Part shown: positions 16,667 through 25,575 of the stretch, piece after piece
Numbering within the stretch: the stretch's first letter is position 1
Layout of the letters: every line of letters starts with the position of its first letter
Source: Sinorhizobium numidicum
GTDB taxonomy: Bacteria > Pseudomonadota > Alphaproteobacteria > Rhizobiales > Rhizobiaceae
Direction of reading: 5' to 3'
DNA: 64,000 nt
NCBI RefSeq assembly: GCF_029892045.1
Contig: NZ_CP120367.1
Location: 1,302,001-1,366,000, forward strand
Notes under the pieces: generated by a model
Databases searched by the model: none
The model's input: the letters and a program-made list of their open reading frames with translations, nothing else
What the model was told of the DNA's origin: nothing
Made by a program: the position numbers and the translations under genes

Positions 16667-17788
16667 ATGACCGACACCGGTGTTGTGCTGAGCGGCATTC
16701 GCAAGAGCTTCGGCAGCCTGGACGTTATTCACGGCATCGACCTGAAGATCGCGGAGGGCTCCTTCGTGGTCTTCGTCGGCCCGTCGGGCTGCGGAAAATC
16801 GACATTGCTGCGGATGATTGCGGGGCTCGAGGAAGTCACCGACGGCGAGATCGAGATCAAGGGGCGCAACGTCACCGATCTCGATCCTTCCGATCGCGGC
16901 ATTGCCATGGTCTTCCAGTCCTATGCGCTCTATCCGCATATGAGCGTGCGCGAGAATCTCGCTTTCGGGTTGAAGATGGCTCACACGGCACGCTCGGAGA
17001 TCCACTCCCGCGTCGCCGCAGCCTCGGCGATCCTGAAGATCGACCATCTGCTCGATCGCCGCCCCGGCCAGCTTTCCGGCGGCCAACGCCAGCGCGTGGC
17101 GATCGGAAGGGCAATCGTGCGCAAGCCGGATGTCTTCCTGTTCGACGAGCCGCTGTCCAATCTGGATGCGGAACTGCGCATCTCGATGCGCATTGAGATC
17201 GCCCGGCTGCATCGCGAACTCGGCAATACGATGATCTACGTCACGCATGACCAAACGGAGGCAATGACGCTCGCCGACATGATCGTTGTGCTGCGCGATG
17301 GTCGCATCGAACAGGTCGGCAGTCCGCGGGAGATCTACGAGAGACCGGCCAACCTGTTCGTCGCGGGCTTCATCGGCTCCCCGCGAATGAACCTCCTGAC
17401 CGCTGAATGGGTGGGCGATGGATCGATCCGAATAGGCTCCGACCGGATCGCCTCATGCATTTCTCCCGAGAAGCTGCGACGAGGTGAAATCTTTACCCTG
17501 GGCATAAGGCCGGAGCATTTTATCGTGTCTTCCAATAGCGCCGGAACGATCCCTGCCAAGGTGGATTTCGACGAGTATCTGGGCGGTACGCAGTATCTCT
17601 ATTGTCAATTGCAGGATGGCCAGTCAGTCATCGCCGAGTATCGATCGTCGGTCGCGATCGAAGCCGGCGATACGGTTCACCTTTCGAGCGATGGAAGCCA
17701 CCTTCACTACTTCGACACCGGGGGGCAACGATTTGACCTGGCGGGGATACTCGGCGGCCAGACTGCTCATGATCGGCTGTCGCGGTAA
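16667..17788 (+). CDS. Sugar ABC transporter ATP-binding protein (UgpC/MalK type)
   Basis: 373 residues from MTDTGVVLSGIRKSFG; a GTG at 16658 in frame is an alternative that would overlap the GH127 stop more. Walker A GPSGCGKST, Q-loop MVFQSYALYPHMS, signature LSGGQRQRVAIGRA, Walker B DVFLFDEPLSNLD, and a C-terminal regulatory OB-like domain (LGIRPEHF). Energises the importer encoded by the two permease genes. Last gene of the cluster, followed by a short hairpin. Confidence 0.92.
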   Translation: MTDTGVVLSGIRKSFGSLDVIHGIDLKIAEGSFVVFVGPSGCGKSTLLRMIAGLEEVTDGEIEIKGRNVTDLDPSDRGIAMVFQSYALYPHMSVRENLAFGLKMAHTARSEIHSRVAAASAILKIDHLLDRRPGQLSGGQRQRVAIGRAIVRKPDVFLFDEPLSNLDAELRISMRIEIARLHRELGNTMIYVTHDQTEAMTLADMIVVLRDGRIEQVGSPREIYERPANLFVAGFIGSPRMNLLTAEWVGDGSIRIGSDRIASCISPEKLRRGEIFTLGIRPEHFIVSSNSAGTIPAKVDFDEYLGGTQYLYCQLQDGQSVIAEYRSSVAIEAGDTVHLSSDGSHLHYFDTGGQRFDLAGILGGQTAHDRLSR

Positions 17789-17809
17789 GCGCGTGACGGC
17801 GGCACGCGC
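17789..17809 (+). terminator. Short hairpin just after the ABC ATPase stop
   Basis: GCGCGTG / CACGCGC with a seven-base loop, directly after the TAA at 17786-17788. There is no T-run, so intrinsic termination is uncertain; it may only stabilise the 3' end. Confidence 0.3.
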
Positions 17810-17873
17810 CGCTTCAGACCATCTGGCTGCGGTGTCCAGCGGTGATCGTCGGGCTCCGCAGACCATGCCGTCA

Positions 17874-18545
17874 TCAGGGCAACGGATAGGTCTGCGGCGA
17901 CTTCCGATATGCTTCTTCGCAACGCGGCGAACAGAACCACGGCCCCTGCGGGGCGGCCCGCCTATAGGATGAATACGGTGCATGCATCTTGCACACCGGA
18001 TCGATCCAGGCCGGGTCAGCGGACGGAGCAAGCTCGATCTCATAGAGAGGGACTTCGCCGGCTACCGATCGAAGCGCCACCGTTCCGAGATCTCGTACTA
18101 GAATGCCCCTGGCGGCAGCCGCTTCGGCAATGGGTTGAGTGGCAAGCAATTGACCGGGGGATGCGAGCGCCGCAATCCGTGCTGCTATGTTGACAGTCGA
18201 CCCAAAGAGATCGCCTGCTCTGCGGATGACCGGCCCGTGGTTCAGCCCCGTCCGAGTGAGCGGGAGGCGCGGTTCTTTCCGGCATGCCTGCAACAGCGTT
18301 CCGAGTGCCTGGATTGCTATTTCCGGCTCAGGAAACGAGAGCATTGCTTCATCACCGATCCATTTGATCGGGGGCTCATAGCCGCTAAGCGCGTCGCGGA
18401 CCATGCTCTCGAATATCTCGAGCACGGCAATCGCGGATGCGTCTCCATAAACGTCCGCAATAGCGCTGAAGCCCGCAAGATCTATGAATGCAACGGTAGC
18501 CGATGCGTTGGTGGAACTCTGCGTCTGGCTCATATCGCTCTCCAT
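17874..18545 (-). CDS. Class III adenylate/guanylate cyclase domain fused to a YHS metal-binding domain
   Basis: 223 residues. Residues ~17-165 form a compact class III nucleotidyl cyclase: FIDLAGFS (first metal Asp), IKWIGDEAM (purine-contacting Lys and second metal Asp) and STVNIAARIAALA (transition-state Asn and Arg), so the catalytic set looks complete. The tail from about 180 reads DPVCKM ... FCSPRCEEAY ... P.TY, the pattern of YHS domains, which bind metal through cysteines. No membrane segment is present. Likely a soluble cyclase whose activity may respond to metal or redox (inference). It stands alone between two sugar clusters. Confidence 0.8.
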   Translation of the reverse strand: MESDMSQTQSSTNASATVAFIDLAGFSAIADVYGDASAIAVLEIFESMVRDALSGYEPPIKWIGDEAMLSFPEPEIAIQALGTLLQACRKEPRLPLTRTGLNHGPVIRRAGDLFGSTVNIAARIAALASPGQLLATQPIAEAAAARGILVRDLGTVALRSVAGEVPLYEIELAPSADPAWIDPVCKMHAPYSSYRRAAPQGPWFCSPRCEEAYRKSPQTYPLP

Positions 18546-18664
18546 CGCGACGGTGTTTAAGCCTATCGCGCCGTTTCGCGAATCTCAAACGTGATCCCAA
18601 AACTGCAGGGACCGGCCGACTTGCAGCGCAATGTAACCGGCAGTCGACAGAGTGACGCTCATTC

Positions 18665-19579
18665 TCAGGGGACCTGGGCGCCGGTCGCGGTGACATAAAG
18701 CGAATAGAGTGAAGTCGTCGCCGCGATGAAGAGACGGTTGCGGCGGGGACCGCCGAAGGTGAGGTTCGCAACCGTCTGCGGCACGAGGATCTTGCCGATC
18801 AGTGTGCCGTCCGGCGCGAAACAGTGCACGCCGTCGCCGGCGCTCGACCAGAGATTTCCTGCCTTGTCCGTCCGGATACCGTCCGGAATGCCGTTGTCGA
18901 TCGACGCGAAGACGCGGCCATTGGCGAGCCGCCGCCCGTCGACCACGTCAAAAGCGCGAATATGGCGCGGCAGGCTGTCGTCGTGACTTGCGCCGGAATC
19001 CGCGACATAGAGGAGCTTCTCGTCCGGCGAGAAGGCGAGACCGTTCGGCTGATTGAAGTCGGTGACCACGGCATCGAGCTCGCCGGTCTGCGGATCGAGC
19101 CGGTAGACGTTGCGCGTCGCCTGTTCCGGCTCCGCCTTATAGCCCTCGTAGTCCGAAAGGATGCCGTAGCTCGGGTCGGTGAACCAGATCGTACCGTCCG
19201 ACCGGACGACGACGTCGTTGGGCGAGTTCAGCCGCTTGCCCTGATAACTTTCGGCGATGACGGTGATCGAGCCGTCGAACTCGGTACGGGTGACGCGGCG
19301 CGTGCCGTGCTCGCAAGAAACCAGGCGTCCCTGCCGGTCGCGCGTGTGGCCGTTGGCGAAATTCGAGGGCTGGCGGAAAACGGAGACGCCGCCCTCCGGC
19401 GTCCAGCGCAGCATGCGCTGGTTCGGGATGTCGCTCCACAGGAGCTGGTTCGCATCGCTGAACCAGACCGGTCCTTCCGCCCAACGGCAACCGGAATAGA
19501 GCTCCTCGAGGCGGGCGCTGCCGACGATCATGTGGATGAGACGCGGATCGTGAATTTCGTAGATAGGGTTCCTGGCCAT
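18665..19579 (-). CDS. SMP-30/gluconolactonase family protein
   Basis: 304 residues from MARNPIYEIHDPRLIHMIVG. Six-bladed propeller features: WAEGPVWF (metal-binding Glu), LNSPNDVVVRSDGTIWFTDPSYG (metal Asn) and GIPDGIRTDKAGNLW (metal Asp). Family members hydrolyse sugar lactones such as gluconolactone or xylonolactone. It lies 14 bases after the permease gene at 19594 and ends a five-gene operon with a ribose-type ABC transporter, suggesting a sugar oxidised through a lactone. Start chosen at the family N-terminus; the open frame upstream is antisense overlap with the permease. Confidence 0.87.
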   Translation of the reverse strand: MARNPIYEIHDPRLIHMIVGSARLEELYSGCRWAEGPVWFSDANQLLWSDIPNQRMLRWTPEGGVSVFRQPSNFANGHTRDRQGRLVSCEHGTRRVTRTEFDGSITVIAESYQGKRLNSPNDVVVRSDGTIWFTDPSYGILSDYEGYKAEPEQATRNVYRLDPQTGELDAVVTDFNQPNGLAFSPDEKLLYVADSGASHDDSLPRHIRAFDVVDGRRLANGRVFASIDNGIPDGIRTDKAGNLWSSAGDGVHCFAPDGTLIGKILVPQTVANLTFGGPRRNRLFIAATTSLYSLYVTATGAQVP

Positions 19580-19593
19580 GGTCGGACCTCGAA

Positions 19594-20544
19594 TTAGCGC
19601 GCGCCTGGCTGTCGGCCGCCTGCGAGCATGATGACGCTGATGATGATGAGCCCGGTCATGATCAAGCGGATGCCTGCCCCGAGTCCGTAGGTGTTGAGCA
19701 TGGAGACGACCAGGAACATGAAGAGCGAGGCGCCCCATATGCCCGGGACGTTGGAATCGCCGCCGGCGACCGCGGTGCCGCCGAGAACGACGACGGCGAT
19801 CGACATCAAGAGATATTCCGAACCCATGTTGAGCGCCGCGCCGCCGGAGAAACAGGCGAGCAGGTAGCCGGCAAGCGAGGCGAGCACGGCACAGAACACA
19901 TAGGTGACGAAGCGGCTGCCGTCGACCGGAATTCCCGCCATCTTCGCAGCCGGCATGCTCTGTCCGATCGCGGAGATCCAGCGGCCGTAGATGGTCCTTT
20001 CGAGCAGGAACCAGGCGAAAAGTGAGATGAGGAGCGCGATGATGGCGACGTTGGGCACGCCGAGCGTGCTCGATGTGGTGAAATCCGCCAGGAAGCTCGG
20101 CGGTTTGATGCGAAGCCCGCGGTTGGTCCAGATCGCCGCGGACTGGACGATGAAGCTCATCGACAGCGTCGCGATGATCGGCGGGATCCGAAGTGCCTTG
20201 ATGAGTGCGTAATTGCCCACGCCCACCGCGATCCCGATCAGGACGGCGATGAGCAGCCCCGGCAAGATCATGCCGTTCTCGACGTTCATGAGCTTCAGCG
20301 CGACTGTGCCCGCGAGCGTCATGGTCGCGGGAACGGACAGGTCGATATTGCCGGGGCCGAGCGTGATGACGAACATCTGGCCGAGGCCGACGATGATGGA
20401 GAAGGCCGCGAATGTGAGCGCGGCCTGCGATAGCCCGAGCGTGCTGGCGCCGCCCGTGACCATGATCGTGGCGAACCAGACGACGAAGGTCGCGATCCAG
20501 GACCATATCCAGGGTTTTCGCCAAAGACGGGCAAGCGCGCTCAT
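19594..20544 (-). CDS. Ribose/xylose-type ABC transporter permease (RbsC family)
   Basis: 316 residues, eight to ten hydrophobic segments, with TLGPGNIDLSVPATMTLAGTVALKLM and VVLGGTAVAGGDSNVPGI, both typical of RbsC-like BPD_transp_2 permeases. It pairs with the permease at 20541, whose stop overlaps this start by four bases. Part of an importer for a monosaccharide or polyol. Confidence 0.9.
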   Translation of the reverse strand: MSALARLWRKPWIWSWIATFVVWFATIMVTGGASTLGLSQAALTFAAFSIIVGLGQMFVITLGPGNIDLSVPATMTLAGTVALKLMNVENGMILPGLLIAVLIGIAVGVGNYALIKALRIPPIIATLSMSFIVQSAAIWTNRGLRIKPPSFLADFTTSSTLGVPNVAIIALLISLFAWFLLERTIYGRWISAIGQSMPAAKMAGIPVDGSRFVTYVFCAVLASLAGYLLACFSGGAALNMGSEYLLMSIAVVVLGGTAVAGGDSNVPGIWGASLFMFLVVSMLNTYGLGAGIRLIMTGLIIISVIMLAGGRQPGAR

Positions 20545-21488
20545 CGGCCCTTCTCCCGGGCCTCGATGCGATTGAGGAGCAGACGGAGCGCCAGGACGAT
20601 AATGAGGATCGCACCCTGAGCGCCGATCTGCCAGTCAGGCGAGATGCGCAGGAACGACAGGAACGAGCCGGCAAGCGTCAGGGTCAAGGCGCCGATAACG
20701 GCCCCGACCGGAGAGACGCGGCCGCCGATGAACTCGCCGCCGCCGAGGATCACGCCTGCGATCGAGAGCAGAGTGTAGCGAAGAGCGATGTTGGCGTCGG
20801 CCGACGTCGTGAGGCCGACGAGCGCGATGCCGGCGAGGACCGCGAAAATCCCGGCAAGGCCGTAGGCGGCGGCCCGGGCGGCAAGTACGGACCAGCCGGC
20901 GCGCTCGACCGAGCGCTGGTTGCCGCCGACGCCGCGGATCAGCACCCCGAGAGAGGAGCGCATGACGATGAGATGCGCGAGGATGGCGATAACGATGCTC
21001 GCGACGATCGCCATGGGGGCGAGGGGCGGCTTCATCGTCATCAGCGCACGCACCCAGTCCGGCGCCTGTCCGCCGGGCGCCGGCAGCAGGAGGACGGCAA
21101 GGCCCGCCCAGACAAAGCTCATCCCGAGCGATACGACGATCGACGGCAGGTTGCGAAGGTGTATGACGATGCCGAGCGCGGCATAGGCCATGACCAAGCC
21201 GGCAAGGACGAGCGCGCCGATAAGCGGTGCGTCACGGAGGAAGGTCGCCGTCACGCAGGCGACGAAGCTCACGAAGGTACCCATTGAGAGATCAAGGTCA
21301 TTGACCGACATGATGAGCATCTGGGCGATCGTCGCGAGGGCGATCGGAACGGCAAGATTGAAAAGCAGGTTGAGCCCGATGTAGCTCATCGCCCGAGGCT
21401 GTAACCAGAACACGGCGGCAAGCAGGATGGTCAGCGAAAGGGCGGGTATCGTCAGCCGGATCGCGTCGGCGGAAATCCTCAGCCTCAT
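20541..21488 (-). CDS. Ribose/xylose-type ABC transporter permease (RbsC family)
   Basis: 315 residues with the BPD_transp_2 blocks VNDLDLSMGTFVSFVACVTATFL and GVILGGGEFIGGRVSPVGAVIGAL. Its start overlaps the ATPase stop by four bases and its stop overlaps the next permease start by four, so all three are translationally coupled. The two non-identical permeases would make a heterodimeric channel. Confidence 0.9.
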   Translation of the reverse strand: MRLRISADAIRLTIPALSLTILLAAVFWLQPRAMSYIGLNLLFNLAVPIALATIAQMLIMSVNDLDLSMGTFVSFVACVTATFLRDAPLIGALVLAGLVMAYAALGIVIHLRNLPSIVVSLGMSFVWAGLAVLLLPAPGGQAPDWVRALMTMKPPLAPMAIVASIVIAILAHLIVMRSSLGVLIRGVGGNQRSVERAGWSVLAARAAAYGLAGIFAVLAGIALVGLTTSADANIALRYTLLSIAGVILGGGEFIGGRVSPVGAVIGALTLTLAGSFLSFLRISPDWQIGAQGAILIIVLALRLLLNRIEAREKGR

Positions 21489-22939
21489 GCCGCGGCTCCC
21501 TCGAAGGAGGCGGCAAGGATGTTCTGCTCGGTGACGGCATCACCGGCAAGTTCTGCGGCGATCGCGCCCTCGCGGAAGACATAGACGCGGTCGCAGAGGC
21601 AGACCTCCTCCATTTCAGTCGAGTACCAGACGAAGGTCCTGCCGGCTGCGGCCTGCTCGCGGATGATCTCGTAGACCTCCTGCTTCGTGCCGACGTCGAC
21701 GCCACGCATGGGGTCATCCATCAGGACAACCGGGGCGCGGGTCGCGAGCGCCCGCGCAAAGAGCACCTTCTGCTGATTGCCGCCCGACAGCGACAGGACG
21801 CGGTTGGCCAGATCCTGCGTCCGGATGTCGATGCGGCGTTTCCATTCCGCGCCGCGCTCCGCCTCCGCCTCCGCCTTTACGACGCCACGCTTCGCAAGAT
21901 CTCCGAGCGAGGCGATGGAGAAATTCTTCAGGATGCTCCAGAGTTCGAACACACCGTTCAGGCGGCGGTCCCCTGCGACGAACGTGACGGCCGAGTTGCG
22001 GCGCGGCAGCCAGTCACTGCTTGCCGCCGCATGCAGCCTCATCAGCATGCGCGTCTGACCATGTCCGGCGAGCCCGGCAAGACCGACGATCTCGCCGCGT
22101 TTCGCGCGGAAGGGGATGCCACGACCGCCCTGTTCGATGACGACCGGCGCGGCGGCGAGGTCCCGGAGCGTGCGGCGATGCGCCTCGCCTTTGACCACGC
22201 TGCCCATGGCCTCGACAAGGCTGTGCTCCGTCCAATCGGCGGAAGGCCGCTCCGCGACGATGCGTCCGTCCTTCATGACCACGATGCGGTCCGCCGTGAT
22301 GAGGATCTCGTGCAGGATGTGCGAGATGAAGATGACCGATCCGCCGGCGGCGACGAAGCGGCGGACATAGGCGAGCATCTGCTCCGCAAGGCTGGCGTCG
22401 AGCGACGAGGTCGGCTCGTCCAGGATGACGAGCCGAGGCGCAATGCCCGCGTCGGAGAAGGCCATGGCGATCTCGACCATCTGGCGCTCGGCGATCGTCA
22501 GTTCGCCGACGCTGCTATCGCTTTCGATGCCATGTCCGGGAAAGACCGCATCGAGGCTCCGCTCGATCACCTGCTTCGCGCGTTTGCGCCAGCCGAAGCC
22601 GCCGAGATGGCGGTGCAGGATGCGGGTGTTCTCTATGATGGTGAGATTGGGGCAGAGCGACAGCTCCTGAAAGACGCAGCGCACGCCGCGCGATCGGGCA
22701 GTATTGATGCCGTAGCGCGCGATGACTTCGCCGTCGCCGGAAACGGTACCCTCATTCGGCGTCAGTCCGCCGTTGATAACGCTGACGATCGTCGACTTGC
22801 CGGCGCCATTATGGCCGACGAGCCCCACGCATTCGCCCGGCCAGATCGCCAACCTCACGCCGTCGAGCGCCTTGACCGCACCGAAACTCACCTTGGCGTC
22901 AGCGACCTCGATCATCGCCTTCAGCGTATCACCCGTCAT
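21485..22939 (-). CDS. Tandem-domain sugar ABC ATPase (RbsA/XylG type)
   Basis: 484 residues with two nucleotide-binding halves. The first has Walker A GHNGAGKST and Walker B LVILDEPTSSLD. The second has the degenerate Walker A seen in RbsA-type proteins and keeps LSGGNQQKVLFARAL with VLMDDPMRGVDVG. Start MTGDTLKAMIEVADAKVSFG; an ATG eight codons further in (22915) is also possible as neither has an ideal Shine-Dalgarno site. Drives the permease pair downstream. Confidence 0.9.
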   Translation of the reverse strand: MTGDTLKAMIEVADAKVSFGAVKALDGVRLAIWPGECVGLVGHNGAGKSTIVSVINGGLTPNEGTVSGDGEVIARYGINTARSRGVRCVFQELSLCPNLTIIENTRILHRHLGGFGWRKRAKQVIERSLDAVFPGHGIESDSSVGELTIAERQMVEIAMAFSDAGIAPRLVILDEPTSSLDASLAEQMLAYVRRFVAAGGSVIFISHILHEILITADRIVVMKDGRIVAERPSADWTEHSLVEAMGSVVKGEAHRRTLRDLAAAPVVIEQGGRGIPFRAKRGEIVGLAGLAGHGQTRMLMRLHAAASSDWLPRRNSAVTFVAGDRRLNGVFELWSILKNFSIASLGDLAKRGVVKAEAEAERGAEWKRRIDIRTQDLANRVLSLSGGNQQKVLFARALATRAPVVLMDDPMRGVDVGTKQEVYEIIREQAAAGRTFVWYSTEMEEVCLCDRVYVFREGAIAAELAGDAVTEQNILAASFEGAAA

Positions 22940-22948
22940 CGATGCCGT

Positions 22949-22980
22949 CTTTTCTCCAGGCAGAACTGCCTTTTCTCCAG
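22949..22980. repeat. Short direct repeat in the SBP-ATPase gap
   Basis: CTTTTCTCCAG occurs at 22949-22959 and 22970-22980, a 21-base period. It lies in the leader between the binding-protein and ATPase genes. Function unknown. Confidence 0.4.
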
Positions 22981-22989
22981 TGAAAGCTG

Positions 22990-23016
22990 CCGCGCGGTTC
23001 GGACAGAACCGCGCGG
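22990..23016 (-). terminator. Intercistronic hairpin between binding-protein and ATPase genes
   Basis: Perfect 11-base stem CCGCGCGGTTC / GAACCGCGCGG with loop GGACA, just after the binding-protein stop in the direction of transcription. No strong T-run follows. As in many ABC operons it probably stabilises the upstream message and reduces read-through. Confidence 0.55.
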
Positions 23017-23029
23017 GTGGTTGGGAGGC

Positions 23030-24046
23030 TTACTTCGCGGCCTCGATGACCTTGATGGCGTCTTCCTGCGAATATTCTACGTTTGCGACACCACCGGCCT
23101 GCGTATTGGCGAGGTTCTGTTCCAGGTTGTCCTGGTCGATGCGCAGGAACGGTACCACGAGGTCCTTCTTCACTTCCTTGCCGTCGAGGATCTGCTGGGC
23201 GACCCAGAAGGCGAGCGTAGAGACTCCCGGTGCAATGGAGACCGACATGGTCTCATAACCAATGGCGTCCTTCTGCTCCTTCCACCACTTCAGCTCATCC
23301 TCGCGGTTGCCCATGATGATGACCGGCATCGGTCGCTTTGCTGCGGCAATCGCCTGCGCCGCACCGTATCCATCGCCGCCCTGCGTCACGACGCCGTGGA
23401 TCTCCGGCAGGCTCGGCAGGATACCGGCAACGGCCTTCTGAGCGACGTCCTGGGCCCAGTCGCCATGGACCGAGCCGACGATCTTGAACTGCGGGAACTG
23501 CTTGACCCCTTCGTGGATGCCGGCCGAGATCTCGTCGTCGACGAAAACGCCGGCGAGGCCGCGAATCTCGAGCAGGTTGCCACCCTGCGGCAGCTTCTTG
23601 GAGAGATATTCGACCTCGCTGCGGCCCATTTCCTTGAAATCGACGGCGATGCGCCACGCGCAGGGCTCGGTCACGATGCCGTCGAAGGAGACGACCGTGA
23701 TGCCGGCGTCGCAGGCTTCCTTGACGGCACCGTTAAGCGCCGTCGGAGACGCGGCGTTGAGGACGATCGCGTCATAGCCCTGCAGGATCATGTTCTGGAT
23801 CTGCGCCGCCTGCTCGGTCGCCTGGTTCTCGGCTGTCGTGAAGGCGTCGGCAGCGGCGACCACGCCGGCCTTGACCGCCTCGCCCGTCACCTTGTTCCAA
23901 CTCGTCAGCATGGCCTGGCGCCAGGAGTTTCCGGCATAGTTGTTGGAAAGCGCGATCTTCTTGCCGGACGTGTCGGCGAATGCGGATATGGGCATGGCGG
24001 CGCATGCAACGGCGACCGATGCCAGAAGCATCTTGCGAAATGTCAT
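23030..24046 (-). CDS. Periplasmic sugar-binding protein (type 1 PBP) of the ribose-type ABC importer
   Basis: 338 residues with a Sec signal (MTFRKMLLASVAVACAAMPISAFAD). The mature part has the Peripla_BP_4 pattern: NNYAGNSWRQAML, QIQNMILQGYDAIVLNAASPTAL and VTQGGDGYGAAQAI. It delivers the substrate to the two permeases. First gene of the minus-strand operon, 280 bases from the divergent histidine-kinase start. The ligand is not identifiable by eye. Confidence 0.9.
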   Translation of the reverse strand: MTFRKMLLASVAVACAAMPISAFADTSGKKIALSNNYAGNSWRQAMLTSWNKVTGEAVKAGVVAAADAFTTAENQATEQAAQIQNMILQGYDAIVLNAASPTALNGAVKEACDAGITVVSFDGIVTEPCAWRIAVDFKEMGRSEVEYLSKKLPQGGNLLEIRGLAGVFVDDEISAGIHEGVKQFPQFKIVGSVHGDWAQDVAQKAVAGILPSLPEIHGVVTQGGDGYGAAQAIAAAKRPMPVIIMGNREDELKWWKEQKDAIGYETMSVSIAPGVSTLAFWVAQQILDGKEVKKDLVVPFLRIDQDNLEQNLANTQAGGVANVEYSQEDAIKVIEAAK

Positions 24047-24326
24047 ATCTTCCTCCCTCGGGATCCGTCCTTCGATCGGATCGCTTCATCCCCTGCGCGT
24101 TTCCCGCAGGCGGCTGAAAATTGTTCTTGCACTGAGCTTCCTCCTCAGTAAGGGCAGGATGAGGGAGAATGGGCGGTCTGTACAGGCGCCATACGGCAAG
24201 TCGTTTGCGGGTTTTGCATCACAAGTTGCGGGTTTATGCAGGACGCGGATACGCCGTCGAGCGCTTAATGGAAGAGCGGGTCGCGGGTTCAAGGAGCACG
24301 AAGCGATCGCGGGAGGAATTGCGGAT

Positions 24327-25559
24327 ATGCTGCATATGGCGCCGACCGCATTGGTCGATCATTATCTCGGTATTTCCCGGCTGCTCGCCGGCCAGCTCGA
24401 CTTCCGTTCCGCCATCCGCGCGGTTGCGGCCGAAGTGGCGCATATCATCCCGCACGATCATCTCGACGTCTGCATTCTCATGGTCGACGGCAACTATCAC
24501 ACGGCCTACGAAACCGGCATGGACACCGCCTGGGGAAATGCCGCCTCGGCGCCCGTCGTCAACAGTCCCATTCGCTCGCTCCTCTGGGGCGAAGTGGAGT
24601 ACTTGCTAACCGACGACGCAATGAATGATGCGCGCTTCCACTTCGAGGGCGCCTTCAAGCGGCCAATCGTCGAGCAGTCATTGCGCAGCCGCCTGCATGT
24701 GCCGCTGAAGGTACAGGGCACGATCATCGCCGCCTTCAGTTGCTCATCGCAGACACCAGGCATCTACACGATGGAGGACGTCGAGCGGGCGCGCATCATC
24801 GCCGACCTGCTGGCGCCCTATTTCTTCGCCCTGCGCTCCGCCGAACAGGCGCAGCAGTCGGCGATCGTCGAGGCGGAAGCGCGGGCACGCGAGGAAGGGC
24901 TGAGGCAAGGCGCCCTGAAGTTGACCGAAGCCCTGGAGCAGGAACGGCAGCGCATCGGCATGGACCTCCACGACCAGACGCTCGCCGACCTCACCCGCCT
25001 CTCGCGCCGCATCGACCGGCTGGCCCGGTCCGGCGAGTTGACCGGCGAGGCGCTCGAGCCCGTCTCGCGTGGCCTTCAGCACTGTATGCAGGACCTGAGG
25101 CAGATCATCGAGCAGGCGAAACCCTCCGTCTTGCAGCTCTTCGGTCTCGCCCAGGCGGTGGAGAACCATCTCGACCGGTCCGTGCGCGACAGTGCCTTGC
25201 CGATCGAGTGGGCACTCATCGACGACACTGCCGGGGCGCTTGATCGCCTGGAGCCGACGGTGAGCGTCGCTCTCTTCCGCATCGCGCAGGAGGCAATCAA
25301 CAATGCGGTTCGCCACGCCCAACCAATGTCGCTCATCGTCCGGCTTCGGGTCGAGGATGGTCAGGTTTCGATCGAGGTTTCGGATGACGGAGGCGGCCTT
25401 GCCAGGACCAGAGGGCGCATCGGCGGCGGCATCGACAACATGAAGACGCGTGCGCGGCTCATATCGGCGAAGTTTGCGATCGGACCAGGGCGCAGCAATC
25501 GCGGCACGACGGTTACCGTCTTGCTGCCGCTCGATCGGCCCGGCGCAGACGCGGAATAG
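24327..25559 (+). CDS. GAF-domain sensor histidine kinase (HisKA_3/NarX class)
   Basis: 410 residues from MLHMAPTALVDHYLGISR, preceded by GGGAGGA ten bases upstream; an ATG at 24159 in frame is a longer option. Residues ~10-170 look like a GAF sensor. Then come the dimerisation box ERQRIGMDLHDQTLADLTRL with the phospho-accepting His, N-box IAQEAINNAVRHA and G-box VSDDGGGLARTRGRIGGG. No membrane helix, so a cytosolic sensor. Followed at 16 bases by its response regulator and divergent from the sugar ABC operon, which it probably controls. Confidence 0.88.
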   Translation: MLHMAPTALVDHYLGISRLLAGQLDFRSAIRAVAAEVAHIIPHDHLDVCILMVDGNYHTAYETGMDTAWGNAASAPVVNSPIRSLLWGEVEYLLTDDAMNDARFHFEGAFKRPIVEQSLRSRLHVPLKVQGTIIAAFSCSSQTPGIYTMEDVERARIIADLLAPYFFALRSAEQAQQSAIVEAEARAREEGLRQGALKLTEALEQERQRIGMDLHDQTLADLTRLSRRIDRLARSGELTGEALEPVSRGLQHCMQDLRQIIEQAKPSVLQLFGLAQAVENHLDRSVRDSALPIEWALIDDTAGALDRLEPTVSVALFRIAQEAINNAVRHAQPMSLIVRLRVEDGQVSIEVSDDGGGLARTRGRIGGGIDNMKTRARLISAKFAIGPGRSNRGTTVTVLLPLDRPGADAE

Positions 25560-25575
25560 AATGGGAGGACCGGCG

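Noticed and set aside
19580..20674. Upstream extension of the SMP-30 gene on the minus strand to about 670 codons
   Set aside because: The added part is an Arg/His-rich out-of-frame copy of the permease gene; the family N-terminus is at 19579.
22031..24151. Very long open frame (about 700 codons) on the plus strand opposite the ABC ATPase and binding protein
   Set aside because: Its sequence is Arg/Asp-rich with no domain, and it is antisense to two clearly recognised genes; high GC produces such shadows.
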